Part shown: one piece after another, positions 8,470 through 17,428 of the stretch
How the letters are laid out: each line of letters opens with the position of its first letter
How positions within the stretch are numbered: the first letter of the stretch is position 1
DNA from: Comamonas sp. KCTC 72670
GTDB lineage: Bacteria > Myxococcota > Myxococcia > Myxococcales > Myxococcaceae
DNA length: 64,000 nt
NCBI GenBank assembly: GCA_014656495.1
Contig: BNCN01000020.1
Span: forward strand, 47,940-111,939
Direction: 5' to 3'
Program-made: the position numbers and the translations under genes
The notes under the pieces: generated by a model
What the model saw: the letters and a program-made list of their open reading frames with translations, nothing else
Told to the model about the DNA's origin: nothing
The model's database searches: none

Positions 8470-9330
8470 ATGGAGCAGGAGCGCCGGCAGGCGTACCTGT
8501 TGGTGGCGCCGGCGGTGCTGGTGCTGGCGGGTGTGGCGCTTTACCCCATCCTCGCGGCCATCTGGCTGAGCCTGCACCGCTTCATCCTCGTCTTCGGCGA
8601 GCGGCGCTTCACGGGCCTGGAGAACTACGCCTACCTGCTGAGCGACGAGCGCTTCTGGGCCGCGCTGGGGAACACGGCGTACTTCACGGTGGTGGCGGTG
8701 ACGGTGGAGCTCCTGCTCGCGGTGCCGCTGGCGTTGCTGCTGCAGCGAGCGTTCCCTGGCCGGGGCCTGCTGCGCGCCTCCGTGCTGGTGCCGTGGGCCA
8801 TTCCCACGGTGGTGAGCGCGCGCCTGTGGGCGTGGATGTTCAACCCGGAGTACGGCGTCATCAACCGGATGCTGCCGGGGCAGGACATCAACTGGCTGGG
8901 CGCGCCGGGGTACGCGTTGCACGCGGCCATCCTGGTGGATGTTTGGAAGACGACGCCCTTCGTGGCGCTGTTGGTGCTGGCGGGGCTGCAAGGCATCTCC
9001 GAGGACCTGTACAAGGCGGCGCGAGTCGACGGTGCCTCGCCGTGGCGGACGTTCGTGTCGATTACGCTGCCGTTGCTCAAGCCCGCGCTGCTGCTGGCGC
9101 TGCTGTTCCGCTCGCTGGACGCGTTCCGGGTGTTCGACGCCATCTATGTGCTCACGGAGGGCGGGCCGGCGAATACGACGGAGACGCTGAGCATCTACGC
9201 GTACAAGACGCTGATGCGCTCGGGGGACTTCGGGTACGGGAGCACCTTGTCGGTGGCGACGTTCCTGTGCGTGGTGATTCTGGCGGCGGTGTGGCTGCGG
9301 CTCTTGGGGCGAGAGGAGGCGGCGCGATGA
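8470..9330 (+). CDS. Sugar ABC transporter permease, MalF-like
   Basis: About 286 residues with six predicted membrane helices. The cytoplasmic EAA loop is recognisable as EDLYKAARVDGASPWRTFVSITLPLL, the contact site for the ATPase. The ATG at 8470 was chosen, though an in-frame GTG at 8452 overlapping the preceding stop is also possible. The gene forms the first of two permease subunits and couples to the binding protein upstream and the second permease downstream, whose start overlaps its stop codon. The family is binding-protein-dependent transport inner-membrane component, CUT1 class. Confidence 0.92.
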   Translation: MEQERRQAYLLVAPAVLVLAGVALYPILAAIWLSLHRFILVFGERRFTGLENYAYLLSDERFWAALGNTAYFTVVAVTVELLLAVPLALLLQRAFPGRGLLRASVLVPWAIPTVVSARLWAWMFNPEYGVINRMLPGQDINWLGAPGYALHAAILVDVWKTTPFVALLVLAGLQGISEDLYKAARVDGASPWRTFVSITLPLLKPALLLALLFRSLDAFRVFDAIYVLTEGGPANTTETLSIYAYKTLMRSGDFGYGSTLSVATFLCVVILAAVWLRLLGREEAAR

Positions 9331-10139
9331 AACAGCGTCCCGGCCTGGGCACCGCGTTGGCGGTGGTGGCGTTCCTGACCTTCTTCCTGGGGCCCTTCTG
9401 CTGGCAGGTGCTGACGAGCCTCTGGCCGGATGGCGAGCTGACGCGGCCGTGGCCCTCGCACCTCACCTTGGAGAACTACGCGAGCGTCCTGTGGGGCCGG
9501 CCCTTCCTGCGCGTGGTGTTGAACTCGCTGGTGGTGGCGGCGCTGACCACGGGCTTCTGCCTCACGGTGGGGGCCGCCGCGGCCTTCGCCCTGGCGAAGC
9601 TGGAGTTCCGCGGCAAGGGCTTGCTGTTGAGCGCGGCGCTGGCGGTGAGCATGTTTCCGCCCATCGCCACGGTGAGTCCCCTGTATCTGATTCTGCGCGC
9701 GGTGGGGTTGCGAGACAGCCTGGTGGGCCTGGCGTTGCCGTATGCGACCTTCGCGCTGCCATTGACGTTGTGGGTGCTGACGTCGTTCTTCCGGCAGCTC
9801 CCCGACGAACTCTACCGCGCCGCGCGCGTGGATGGCTGCACGCCGTTCCAGGCCTTCCGGCAGGTGCTGTTGCCACTGGCCGCGCCCGGGCTGGCGACGA
9901 CGGCGATTCTCGTCTTCATCTTCGCGTGGAACGAGTTCCTCTACGCGCTGACCTTCCTCTCCACGCCGGAGAAGCGCACGGTGCCGGTGGCCATCAGCCT
10001 GTTCGCCAGCGAGTACCGGGAGCCCTGGGGCGAAATCGCCGCGGCCTCCGTGGTGGCCACGCTGCCCCTGGTGGCGCTCACGGTGTTGTTCCAGCGGCGC
10101 ATCGTGTCCGGGCTCACCGCGGGCGCGGTGAAGGAGTAG
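9327..10139 (+). CDS. Sugar ABC transporter permease, MalG-like
   Basis: 270 residues with six membrane helices and an EAA loop, DELYRAARVDGCTPFQAFRQVLLPLA. The start ATG at 9327 overlaps the preceding TGA (ATGA), with GAGAGGAGG just upstream, so translation is coupled. Together with the previous permease it makes the membrane channel. No ATPase gene follows; the next gene lies on the other strand only 9 bp beyond the stop. The importer therefore must borrow a MalK/MsiK-type ATPase encoded elsewhere, as is known for several actinobacterial and other CUT1 systems. Confidence 0.92.
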   Translation: MKQRPGLGTALAVVAFLTFFLGPFCWQVLTSLWPDGELTRPWPSHLTLENYASVLWGRPFLRVVLNSLVVAALTTGFCLTVGAAAAFALAKLEFRGKGLLLSAALAVSMFPPIATVSPLYLILRAVGLRDSLVGLALPYATFALPLTLWVLTSFFRQLPDELYRAARVDGCTPFQAFRQVLLPLAAPGLATTAILVFIFAWNEFLYALTFLSTPEKRTVPVAISLFASEYREPWGEIAAASVVATLPLVALTVLFQRRIVSGLTAGAVKE

Positions 10140-10148
10140 GGGACAGCG

Positions 10149-11000
10149 TCAGTGGCCCTGCGGGGCCAGGAGGGCGCGCAGCTCGGTGGCCGCGGTGTCC
10201 GGGGCCGTTACGGCCTGGGTGACGAGGGCTTCCAGGGCGTTAGCGTCCATCCGCGACATCCGCTCATGGGCGTCGGGAGGAAGCGAAATCCCACGGGCCT
10301 CGGCGAAGGTCCGCAGCAACTGCGTCCACGCACGGGCTCGCTCCTTCGCGCGCTGCTCTTCCCAGAAAGGTGAATCAATCATGATGTCCCTCAAGTGCTG
10401 ACTGAGCCTTTCCTGCCCGAACCGGCGAGACGCCAGCGTGCCGAGTACCACGAGCAAGTCTAGGCGTTCCTCCGTCGAAAGGCTCGGTGCCTGACGGATG
10501 CGGGATTCGGCCCAGGCGATGCGTTCAGGACCCGCGCGCGATTCCAGGACAGAGAGGGGAATCAGGGCGGAGGCCGCCTGCAAGGCAGGCTGGAGGTAGT
10601 CCACTTCCCAGAGCCGGACCACCTGGAAGTCAAAGGTGAGGACGCGGATGCCGGGGCACGCGAAGCCGTACGGCGGCGGCGCTCCCTCTGCTTCGGGCGT
10701 GAGGTAGATGGCGACCGGGAGCACGGGAAGCTTCTCTCGGCGATGGATGCGGACCGTGTAGTCCAGCAGCCGCGCCGCGAACTGCGGGTCCGCCTGCGCC
10801 TGGATTTCGATGTCCACGGCGAAGCGCACGCCGTGGACCTCCACCACCAGCACCGTGTCCGCGCGCCGCTCGGACTGCGGGAGGCTGGAGTCTGCCATCC
10901 GGATGAACGCGGGCGTCTGTCCCGCGAAGAGGAGCAACAGGAGTTGCTCGGGATGGCCTTGCACCAGCCTGCGCAGGATGAGGTCGAAGACGGTGGTCAT
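10149..11000 (-). CDS. Rpn/YhgA-like PD-(D/E)XK nuclease family protein
   Basis: About 283 residues from the ATG at 11000 (MTTVFDLILRRL). The nuclease core is visible as RRADTVLVVEV followed by FAVDIEIQAQAD, fitting the D...ExQ variant of the PD-(D/E)XK fold in the Rpn (recombination-promoting nuclease, transposase_31-like) family. The remaining residues are helical (FWEEQRAKERARAWTQLLRTFAEARG), as in other members. Rpn proteins are DNA endonucleases associated with RecA-independent gene transfer and, in some cases, phage defence. An in-frame GTG at 11045 exists; I prefer 11000 because a perfect palindrome lies between the two. Confidence 0.75.
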   Translation of the reverse strand: MTTVFDLILRRLVQGHPEQLLLLLFAGQTPAFIRMADSSLPQSERRADTVLVVEVHGVRFAVDIEIQAQADPQFAARLLDYTVRIHRREKLPVLPVAIYLTPEAEGAPPPYGFACPGIRVLTFDFQVVRLWEVDYLQPALQAASALIPLSVLESRAGPERIAWAESRIRQAPSLSTEERLDLLVVLGTLASRRFGQERLSQHLRDIMIDSPFWEEQRAKERARAWTQLLRTFAEARGISLPPDAHERMSRMDANALEALVTQAVTAPDTAATELRALLAPQGH

Positions 11001-11008
11001 GAAGTGTG

Positions 11009-11030
11009 CAGACCCTACGGGTAGGGTCTG
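11009..11030. promoter_or_regulatory. Perfect 10+10 bp palindrome before the Rpn gene
   Basis: CAGACCCTAC (11009-11018), GG, then GTAGGGTCTG (11021-11030) form a perfect inverted repeat that ends eight bases upstream of the Rpn start at 11000. It could be an operator, or a 5' UTR hairpin that restrains translation. If the upstream GTG start were used, it would lie inside the coding region. Confidence 0.55.
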
Positions 11031-11166
11031 ACGCACATGCCCCACCTCATGTCTGAGTCAGAAATGACCGTCCGCGGGAATGGCGCCGCTCCAGCCTCAC
11101 GTCAGGGAAGCAGCCGACGTAGACTTTGGGGCGGGGGCCCAAGCTCCGGGAAACGCTGCAACTCGA

Positions 11167-14100
11167 ATGGAACAACCCAAACCTGAGCGAATCGGTCCGT
11201 ACCGGCTGCTGCGTCTTATCGGCAGCGGTGGCATGGGACAGGTGTATGCCGCCGTGCACGAGCATCTGGAGCAGCATGTCGCGCTCAAGGTCCTGTCGCC
11301 TGCCGCGGTGGGGGATCCGCAACTCGTTGCGCGTTTCCTCCAAGAGGGGCGTGCACTGGCGGGCCTGGACCATCCTGGCGTGGTCCGTGTCTTCCACTGC
11401 GAGCCACATGGCGACGACGTGTTCCTGGCCATGGAGCTACTGCACGGTTCGCAGCTCCGGGAATGGCTGCGGTCGTTCACGGAGGCCCCTGCCCAGGCGA
11501 TGCTCCTCTCCATCGCGGAGCAGATTGCCCGTGTCATGGCGGATGTCCACGCTCAGGGAATCGTTCATCGTGACCTGAAGCCTGAGAATGTCTTCCTCTG
11601 CCCGGATGACACGATGGCGTCTGGGCTGCGCGTCAAGCTGCTGGATTTCGGAATCGCCAAGGTTCCAGATTTCGCAGCATCGCTGCGGAGCTCGACGCAG
11701 GTTCATACTCATGCGTCCGCCTTCATGGGGACGTACCTGTACATGGCGCCGGAGCAACTCCTTAGCGCCGCCACCGTGGATGGGGCCGCGGATGTGTACT
11801 CGTTGGGCGTGATGCTCTTCGAGATGCTCGCGGGCCGGCCACCGTTTGTCTCGGCCGAGCCTCGTGAGGTCCTCCTGGCCCACCAGTCGGAGGACCCTCC
11901 CGCGTTGCGGACGCTCGCTCCGGAGGTACCTGGGGCCTTGTCCGCGTTCGTCGCGTCCATGCTCGCGAAGGAGGCGCATGCGCGGCCAACGATGGCGCGT
12001 TGCGCGGAGGTGCTCGGCCAGTCCTGGGAAAGTGGGCCTGAGCGCTGCCCCGTACCGGGCCTGGCGCCCTTCGTCGAAGAACAGGCTTCCTTGTTCTTTG
12101 GTCGCGAGGAGGAGGCGCGCACGCTGGTGTCCTTGCTGAACGCTTCTCGCGACGGGGCGCTTCGCTGGGTTCAATTGGAAGGCCCCAGTGGCGTGGGGAA
12201 ATCCTCACTGATTCATGCCGGGGTGCTGCCGCGACTTCGCGAGGTGGTGCGCGTTGAAGGGGGGCATTGGCGCGTCATCAACCTCCGTCCCTCTGATACG
12301 CCGCTTCGCGCGCTGGCCGAGGCGCTCGCCTCCGCCTTCCCCTTGCTCGAAATCGGTCGGCGAGTCGAGGCGCTGGAGGCCTTGCTGCGCACCGAAAGGG
12401 GCGCCCTGCTCGAACTCTTGCGGACGCACACGCCATCGGACTGCCGGGTTCTCCTGGTCATCGAGCCCTTGGAAGAGTTGTTCACGTTGGGAAGCGCCGA
12501 GCAGGGCGTGCTCGACGCGCGAGTGACGGAGGCGCTCGTCGAGCAAGGGTCCCCGCTCCGGCTGTTGACGTGCATTCGGAGCGACTTCCTCCATCGCCTG
12601 GAACAGCTCCCCGGATTGTCGCGACAACTCCATGCCGCGTCGCGCTTCCCGTTGCTGCCCATGGAAGAGGCCGCCCTGGAGCGCGTCGTGAAGGGAATCG
12701 CCAGGAACGTGGGATTGCGGCTCGAGCCAGGGTTGGCATCGCGCATGGTCCAGGATGCCCGAGACGAAGGGGGCAGGTTGCCGCTGCTGGGTCAGGCGCT
12801 GCGCGCGCTCTGGGCGTTGAACGAGGGCGCGCCCTTGACCCAGTCCCACTATGAGCGCCTCGGCGGCGTGGGGGGCGCCCTGGCTCAGCAAGCCGAGGCC
12901 TTGCTGAATGGCCTGGGGGAGCGAGGACGTGAGCGGGCCAAGTGGCTGCTCCTGGACCTGGTGCAGGCGGGCCGTGGCGTCCCGGACACCCGGCGGCCTC
13001 GCTCACGTGAGGAGGTCCTCGCCGCTGCGGGAGGCGATGCCCTGGCCGAGGAGGTGCTGCTCCATCTGACGGGGATGCGCGTACAGCCTCGCTCCAACCT
13101 GGAGCAGGGCATGCGGCTCGTTACCCTGTCAGGGGGAAGCGGCGGCGCGGTGCCTCGGGTCGACCTCGTCCATGAAACGCTGCTGTATCGGGTTCCCTCG
13201 TTGGTGACCTGGTTGGAGCAGGAACGCGCGCTGCTGGAGCGCCACGCGGACCTGGAATCCGCCGCGAGCGCGTGGGAGCAGGCGCGGTTCCCCGACGAAG
13301 GGCTCCCCACTGGGACCTTGCTCGAGCACTACCGCGGTGGTGTGACAGCCCATCGCGCGAGCCCCAAGGCGCTGCGCTTTCTAGAAACCGCCATGCGGCT
13401 CGAGAAGCGACGTTCCGTGGGGCGGCGAGCAGGCCTGTTCGCCGCCGCCGTGGCCGTCGTCCTGATTCTCTTCTACGCGGTGAGGACGGACCAGGAGCGA
13501 CGGCGGGCCGAAGCCGAGCGCTCGCGTGCGGAGCAGGCGGGGCACGTCGCGGTGCAACAGCGACATCTGGCCGATGAGAACCGCAGACAGTTCATCAAAT
13601 CCGTGGATGCGATCGTCGGTGTGCTGGATTGGAAGCTCAGCCGGCTGCCAGGAATACTGGGGGACCGGAGACGGCTGCTGGGAGAGCTCGACGAAGGACT
13701 CAAGGCGCTGCCGCTGCCCGAGCACCAGACCGGTGAGATGCGGCTCGTGGACATCCGCATGGCCCACCGTCTGGCGGATGTCGCGTACCATGACGGTTCG
13801 CTCGCGAGCGCGGAGCGCAAGCTCGTGGAGGCACTCGCCGAAATCAGGATGGGGCTGCTGCTGGAGCCCGAGGGGAGTGCCTTTCATGAAGCCCTGGGCC
13901 TCAACTACTCCAAGCTGGGCAAGGTGGAGATGGCGCGAGGACGATGGGCGAACGCGCGTGCGCTCTTCCTGGAGTCCATCGCATTGCTGGAGCACTGGCC
14001 TTCCGCGCCAGGCGCGCTGACCGACCACCTGCGCAGCCTCGCGGTGAGCCTCTCCGAGTTGGCCGAGCTCGAGCTCGCCGCGGGTGATCTACCACGCGCC

Positions 14101-14628
14101 GCACAACTCTTTGACAGGGCCCGGGCGCTGCATGCCCATATCGCCAAGGACAGCTCCTACTCTTCCGCATTGCTAGCGCTCGTCCTGGCGCACCGCGCGG
14201 AGGTCTCGCTCGCGGGAGGAGACCCGGTGGGGGCGGAGTCGTTGCTCACGGAAGCCTTGTCACTGGTCCGGGCGTGCGTCGCGGCCCAGGCGGCTGACCA
14301 GTACTACCGCTGGGTGCTCGGGCGTGTCCTCGTCGGAGCAGGGGCCTTGCGGACTTCAAGAAGGCAGTTCAGCCTGGCGGACCAGGCGTACTCGGAGGCC
14401 ATGGTCCTTGGGCAGACGCTTCGAGAGTCGGAGGCGCCGAACAAGCGCTATGCCTTGCTCCTCGCTGACGCCTGGCGGGGGCGTGAAGTCCTTTCCCGAG
14501 AACGAGGCTCCCTGGAACAGGCCTCGTATTGGCATGTTCGCAGATGCGTTCTGCTTCGCTCCTTCCATCACCAGGACATCGAGGACATCCGCTTCCAGCC
14601 GCTAGGCTGCTCAGACGTGGCGCGGTAG
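11167..14628 (+). CDS. Ser/Thr kinase fused to STAND-type NTPase and TPR-like region
   Basis: A 1153-residue multidomain protein. Residues 10-275 are a Hanks-type kinase: glycine loop IGSGGMGQVY, HRDLKPEN at 134-141, DFG at 160, and APEQL. A novel-STAND ATPase domain follows (FFGREEEARTL, Walker A GPSGVGKSS at 339-347, then winged-helix-like sequence to about residue 690). One hydrophobic segment at about 755-771 (GLFAAAVAVVLILFYAV) is followed by a charged coiled coil. The last 350 residues are helical and TPR-like. Kinase-STAND fusions act as signal-sensing switches in myxobacteria; several STAND proteins are antiphage sensors. It heads a run of plus-strand genes ending in the sigma factor 12 bp downstream, so a link to that sigma factor is plausible. 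Confidence 0.88.
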   Translation: MEQPKPERIGPYRLLRLIGSGGMGQVYAAVHEHLEQHVALKVLSPAAVGDPQLVARFLQEGRALAGLDHPGVVRVFHCEPHGDDVFLAMELLHGSQLREWLRSFTEAPAQAMLLSIAEQIARVMADVHAQGIVHRDLKPENVFLCPDDTMASGLRVKLLDFGIAKVPDFAASLRSSTQVHTHASAFMGTYLYMAPEQLLSAATVDGAADVYSLGVMLFEMLAGRPPFVSAEPREVLLAHQSEDPPALRTLAPEVPGALSAFVASMLAKEAHARPTMARCAEVLGQSWESGPERCPVPGLAPFVEEQASLFFGREEEARTLVSLLNASRDGALRWVQLEGPSGVGKSSLIHAGVLPRLREVVRVEGGHWRVINLRPSDTPLRALAEALASAFPLLEIGRRVEALEALLRTERGALLELLRTHTPSDCRVLLVIEPLEELFTLGSAEQGVLDARVTEALVEQGSPLRLLTCIRSDFLHRLEQLPGLSRQLHAASRFPLLPMEEAALERVVKGIARNVGLRLEPGLASRMVQDARDEGGRLPLLGQALRALWALNEGAPLTQSHYERLGGVGGALAQQAEALLNGLGERGRERAKWLLLDLVQAGRGVPDTRRPRSREEVLAAAGGDALAEEVLLHLTGMRVQPRSNLEQGMRLVTLSGGSGGAVPRVDLVHETLLYRVPSLVTWLEQERALLERHADLESAASAWEQARFPDEGLPTGTLLEHYRGGVTAHRASPKALRFLETAMRLEKRRSVGRRAGLFAAAVAVVLILFYAVRTDQERRRAEAERSRAEQAGHVAVQQRHLADENRRQFIKSVDAIVGVLDWKLSRLPGILGDRRRLLGELDEGLKALPLPEHQTGEMRLVDIRMAHRLADVAYHDGSLASAERKLVEALAEIRMGLLLEPEGSAFHEALGLNYSKLGKVEMARGRWANARALFLESIALLEHWPSAPGALTDHLRSLAVSLSELAELELAAGDLPRAAQLFDRARALHAHIAKDSSYSSALLALVLAHRAEVSLAGGDPVGAESLLTEALSLVRACVAAQAADQYYRWVLGRVLVGAGALRTSRRQFSLADQAYSEAMVLGQTLRESEAPNKRYALLLADAWRGREVLSRERGSLEQASYWHVRRCVLLRSFHHQDIEDIRFQPLGCSDVAR

Positions 14629-14640
14629 AATCGGGCTCCC

Positions 14641-15477
14641 ATGAAAAAGCCGAAGCGGTCGGAGCTTCCGGTCGAAGAACTGATTCGTCAGGCCAAGGAA
14701 GGGGATGCAGGCGCCCTGGAGGAGCTGCTGACGCGTTTCCAGGGAGACATCCAGGCGCAGGCGAAGCAGCTCGGGAAGCCGTATGGACCGGGAGGCACTC
14801 GGCCTTCTGATATCTCTCAGATGGCGTCCTTGCGCGTGCTCCAGAAGTTCTACACCTTTGAGGGACACACCGAAGGTGAGCTGCGCGCCTGGTTCCAGCG
14901 CGTCGCCGTTTCCCAGGCGACGCAATTGGTCCGGAAAGCCACGCGCCAGAAACGGAATGAGACCGGGGCGGTGTCCCTGGATTCCGACGAGGCACAGGAT
15001 GCGCCGTCCCAGCAGCGCAGTCCCAGTCAAGTCGTGTCTCAGCAAGAGGCGCTCCGGCAATTGGTGCGCGGCATCTACGCGCTGCCCGGGAATCAGGCGG
15101 ATGCGCTGTCGCTCCATTATCTGGAAGGGCTCCCTGTCGCGGAGATCGCCCTTCGCCTCGGCAAGTCAGAAGACGCGGTCGGCTCGCTGATGCAGCGAGG
15201 GGTGCGGACGCTCAAACAGCGCTCCGCCGAACCGGGAGCGTCTGGAGTGGAGGTCATCACCGGTGACGCGGCGATGGAGAACCAGTTGGACTCCGCCTTT
15301 CTCGCGTACCTTCGGCACACTGCGGAAGGAAAGGATGTGGAGCCGGCGGTGTTCGCCGCGGGCTACCCAGGCTGTGCCACGGAACTGGAGGGACTGTTGC
15401 GCTGGGTGACGCGCCTGCAGTCATTGCAGCCGAGGCCTGTTGCCGGAAAAGACGGTGATGGAGGGCCCTCGAACTGA
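14641..15477 (+). CDS. ECF-type RNA polymerase sigma factor with C-terminal extension
   Basis: 278 residues. The N-terminal half has region 2 features (DAGALEELLTRFQGDIQAQA, SDISQMASLRVLQKFYTF, GELRAWFQRVAVSQATQLVRK), and the region 4 helix-turn-helix is LPGNQADALSLHYLEGLPVAEIALRLGKSEDAVGSLMQRGVRTL at about 145-190. About 75 residues extend beyond region 4 (LDSAFLAYLRHT...GCATELEGLLRWV), a type of tail seen in sigma factors paired with kinases. It starts 12 bp after the large kinase and its stop TGA overlaps the ATG of the next kinase, so control by phosphorylation rather than by a classical anti-sigma factor is likely. No anti-sigma gene is visible. Its target promoters are unknown; the downstream defence genes are obvious candidates. 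Confidence 0.85.
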   Translation: MKKPKRSELPVEELIRQAKEGDAGALEELLTRFQGDIQAQAKQLGKPYGPGGTRPSDISQMASLRVLQKFYTFEGHTEGELRAWFQRVAVSQATQLVRKATRQKRNETGAVSLDSDEAQDAPSQQRSPSQVVSQQEALRQLVRGIYALPGNQADALSLHYLEGLPVAEIALRLGKSEDAVGSLMQRGVRTLKQRSAEPGASGVEVITGDAAMENQLDSAFLAYLRHTAEGKDVEPAVFAAGYPGCATELEGLLRWVTRLQSLQPRPVAGKDGDGGPSN

Positions 15478-16334
15478 TGCTGGCCGCGGGGACCCGTGTT
15501 GGCGAATACGTCGTGGGGCGGCGCGTCGCGGTGGGCGGAACCAGCGACGTCTATTCGGGACGGCACTTCACGGATGGGACGCAGGTGGCCGTCAAGGTCC
15601 TGAGCCCGGCGTGCTGCATCCAGATGGATCTGGTGGCACGATTCCTCAACGAGGCCCACGTCCTGCGCCGGTTGAATCATCCTGGAATCGTGCGAGCGTT
15701 CGACGCGGGCGTCCTCCCCGAGGGGGGGCCCTACATGGTCCTCGAATGGCTGCCCATGGACCTGGAGCAGACGCTCGTTCGCGAGGGGGGACCTCTTCCC
15801 GTGAGGGAAGGTGCCTCGGTCTTGGCGCAGCTCGCGGCGGCACTGGGGGCATTGCATGAACAGGGCGTCGTTCATCGCGACCTGAAGCCGGCAAACGTGC
15901 TGGTGGCTCGGAAAGATGCGGAAGGCATCGAAGTGAAGCTGGCCGACCTGGGGCTCGCCAAGCATCAGGTGCCGGAGGGCGCGGCGCCCGTGACGCTACC
16001 GGTGTCGACCGCGGGCGCGGCCCTCCTGGGCTCGTTGGACTACATGGCTCCAGAGCAATGGCTCGATTCCAAGCACGTGGATGCCAGGGTGGATGTCTAC
16101 GCGTTGGGGGTCCTCGGCTTCCAATTGCTCGCCGGACGCCTGCCCTTCGCGGAGGGCTCCGAGACGGAGTTGATGATTCGACACCTGCGGATGCCGCCCC
16201 CCATGCACCTCCTGGGCGCGGAGGTGCCCGGGGCGCTGCGGTCCCTGGTCGAGAGGATGATGGCGAAGCGCGCCGCCGCGCGGCCTTCCCTGGATGAGGT
16301 CCGCGCGTGCGTCTCGAGTCCGGTCCTCCGCTGA
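15477..16334 (+). CDS. Soluble Ser/Thr protein kinase paired with the sigma factor
   Basis: 285 residues, a kinase domain and nothing else: no transmembrane segment or sensor. Motifs: glycine loop VAVGGTSDVYSG, VAVK lysine, HRDLKPANVL, a DLG in place of DFG (LADLGLAK), and APEQW. All catalytic residues are present, and DLG is common in active bacterial kinases. The ATG lies inside the stop of the sigma gene (TGATG), the tightest form of translational coupling. Paired ECF sigma and Ser/Thr kinase genes are a known arrangement in which the kinase phosphorylates region 2 of the sigma factor. What activates this kinase is not visible. Confidence 0.88.
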   Translation: MLAAGTRVGEYVVGRRVAVGGTSDVYSGRHFTDGTQVAVKVLSPACCIQMDLVARFLNEAHVLRRLNHPGIVRAFDAGVLPEGGPYMVLEWLPMDLEQTLVREGGPLPVREGASVLAQLAAALGALHEQGVVHRDLKPANVLVARKDAEGIEVKLADLGLAKHQVPEGAAPVTLPVSTAGAALLGSLDYMAPEQWLDSKHVDARVDVYALGVLGFQLLAGRLPFAEGSETELMIRHLRMPPPMHLLGAEVPGALRSLVERMMAKRAAARPSLDEVRACVSSPVLR

Positions 16335-16355
16335 ACGGCGGATGGCGCTCTTGGG

Positions 16356-16427
16356 GGGCGTTTCAGGATTCGTGAACACGCCGCGATGCCATTCCCGTTC
16401 ATCCGGCGTCCTTTTCCCTGAACGCCC
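16356..16427. promoter_or_regulatory. Long-loop inverted repeat before the CD-NTase gene
   Basis: GGGCGTTTCAGG (16356-16367) pairs with CCTGAACGCCC (16417-16427) with one bulged T, enclosing a 49-base loop. It lies in the 114-bp gap between the kinase and the CD-NTase and could terminate the upstream transcript or bind a regulator of the defence genes. A GAGGGAC ribosome-binding site follows at 16438-16444. Confidence 0.35.
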
Positions 16428-16448
16428 GATTCTCAGTGAGGGACGCAA

Positions 16449-17339
16449 ATGCGGAACGTAGGCCAGGCCCTTCAAGAGGCCATTGAATCCTTGGAGTTGT
16501 CACGAGAGGAACACGAGCGGGTGACCACTCGGATGCAAGAGGTGCAGCGGGCGCTGCGGACCGCGTTCGGTCCCAAGACGGACTTCATCTCGGGGTCCTA
16601 CGGTCGTGGCACCTCCATCCGGCCGTTGAAGGACATCGACTTCTTCGTCGTGCTGGGGGACATCGTGCTGACGCCTTCCCCAGCGCGCCCAGTGCGTCCG
16701 TCAGACGCGCTCGTGGAGCTCCGAGATGGAATTCATCGGGAGATTCCCAGGCGCACCCAGCCCGTCATCCAGCGGCATTCCGTGCGCTTGGAGTCCTTGG
16801 AGACACCGATTCAGTTCGATGTGATTCCGGCCTATGCCTGCTCGAATGCGCCCGGGTATCTGATTCCCGAGCGGAAGAAGGACGCGTCCGAGGAGCAATG
16901 GGTTCGAACGGACCCGCGCAAGCATCAGGACGCATGCGCGCGTGCCAATCAACGATGTGGGGGGCGGCTCAACCCCCTCATCAAGTTGGTGAAGCACTGG
17001 AAGGGGCATCATGCCAAGGGGTTGAAGTCCTTCCACCTGGAGGTGATGTGCTACGGCTTCCAGCCGCCCCGTCCGCTGCGAGACCCGGGATATCTGGAGC
17101 CCTTGGAGGCGTTGTTCTCCCACCTGTCGCGAGCCGTGATGGTGGGCTGCCCGGACCCGGCGGAGCTCGGTGGCGACCTCGATGACTACCTGGGTTCCAG
17201 TCAGAGGGCCGCGGCCAGCCAGCTCCTCGAGCACGCCGCGCGGGAGGTGCGGCTCGCCAGGGAGGAGCAGTCCTCGCGGCCCGACAGCGCGCATCGGCGC
17301 ATGAGGGAACTCTTTCCAGGCATCTATCGAGGCTCCTGA
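16449..17339 (+). CDS. CD-NTase (cGAS/DncV-like nucleotidyltransferase), CBASS signal synthase
   Basis: 296 residues. The nucleotidyltransferase core is unmistakable: GSYGRGT at 49-55, the metal-binding pair D62-x-D64 in KDIDFFVVLG, and the third acidic residue D124 in IQFDVIPAY. The C-terminal half (NPLIKLVKHWKGHHAKGLKSFHLEVM) matches the helical lobe of CD-NTases (SMODS family). Such enzymes sense phage infection and make cyclic di- or trinucleotides that activate a partner effector. The partner here is the next gene, a SAVED protein, 89 bp downstream; SAVED effectors usually read cyclic trinucleotides. No Cap2/Cap3 (E1/E2, JAB) or HORMA/Trip13 genes are present, so this would be a minimal two-gene CBASS. 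The nucleotide product cannot be deduced from sequence. Confidence 0.87.
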   Translation: MRNVGQALQEAIESLELSREEHERVTTRMQEVQRALRTAFGPKTDFISGSYGRGTSIRPLKDIDFFVVLGDIVLTPSPARPVRPSDALVELRDGIHREIPRRTQPVIQRHSVRLESLETPIQFDVIPAYACSNAPGYLIPERKKDASEEQWVRTDPRKHQDACARANQRCGGRLNPLIKLVKHWKGHHAKGLKSFHLEVMCYGFQPPRPLRDPGYLEPLEALFSHLSRAVMVGCPDPAELGGDLDDYLGSSQRAAASQLLEHAAREVRLAREEQSSRPDSAHRRMRELFPGIYRGS

Positions 17340-17428
17340 CTGGGGCGCTCAAAAAAATATGCGGGGCCGCGACGGCTCCGCTCCTCATTTCGCGTCCTCT
17401 TTCTTGAAGCCCTTTTCCAGGAGAGGCC

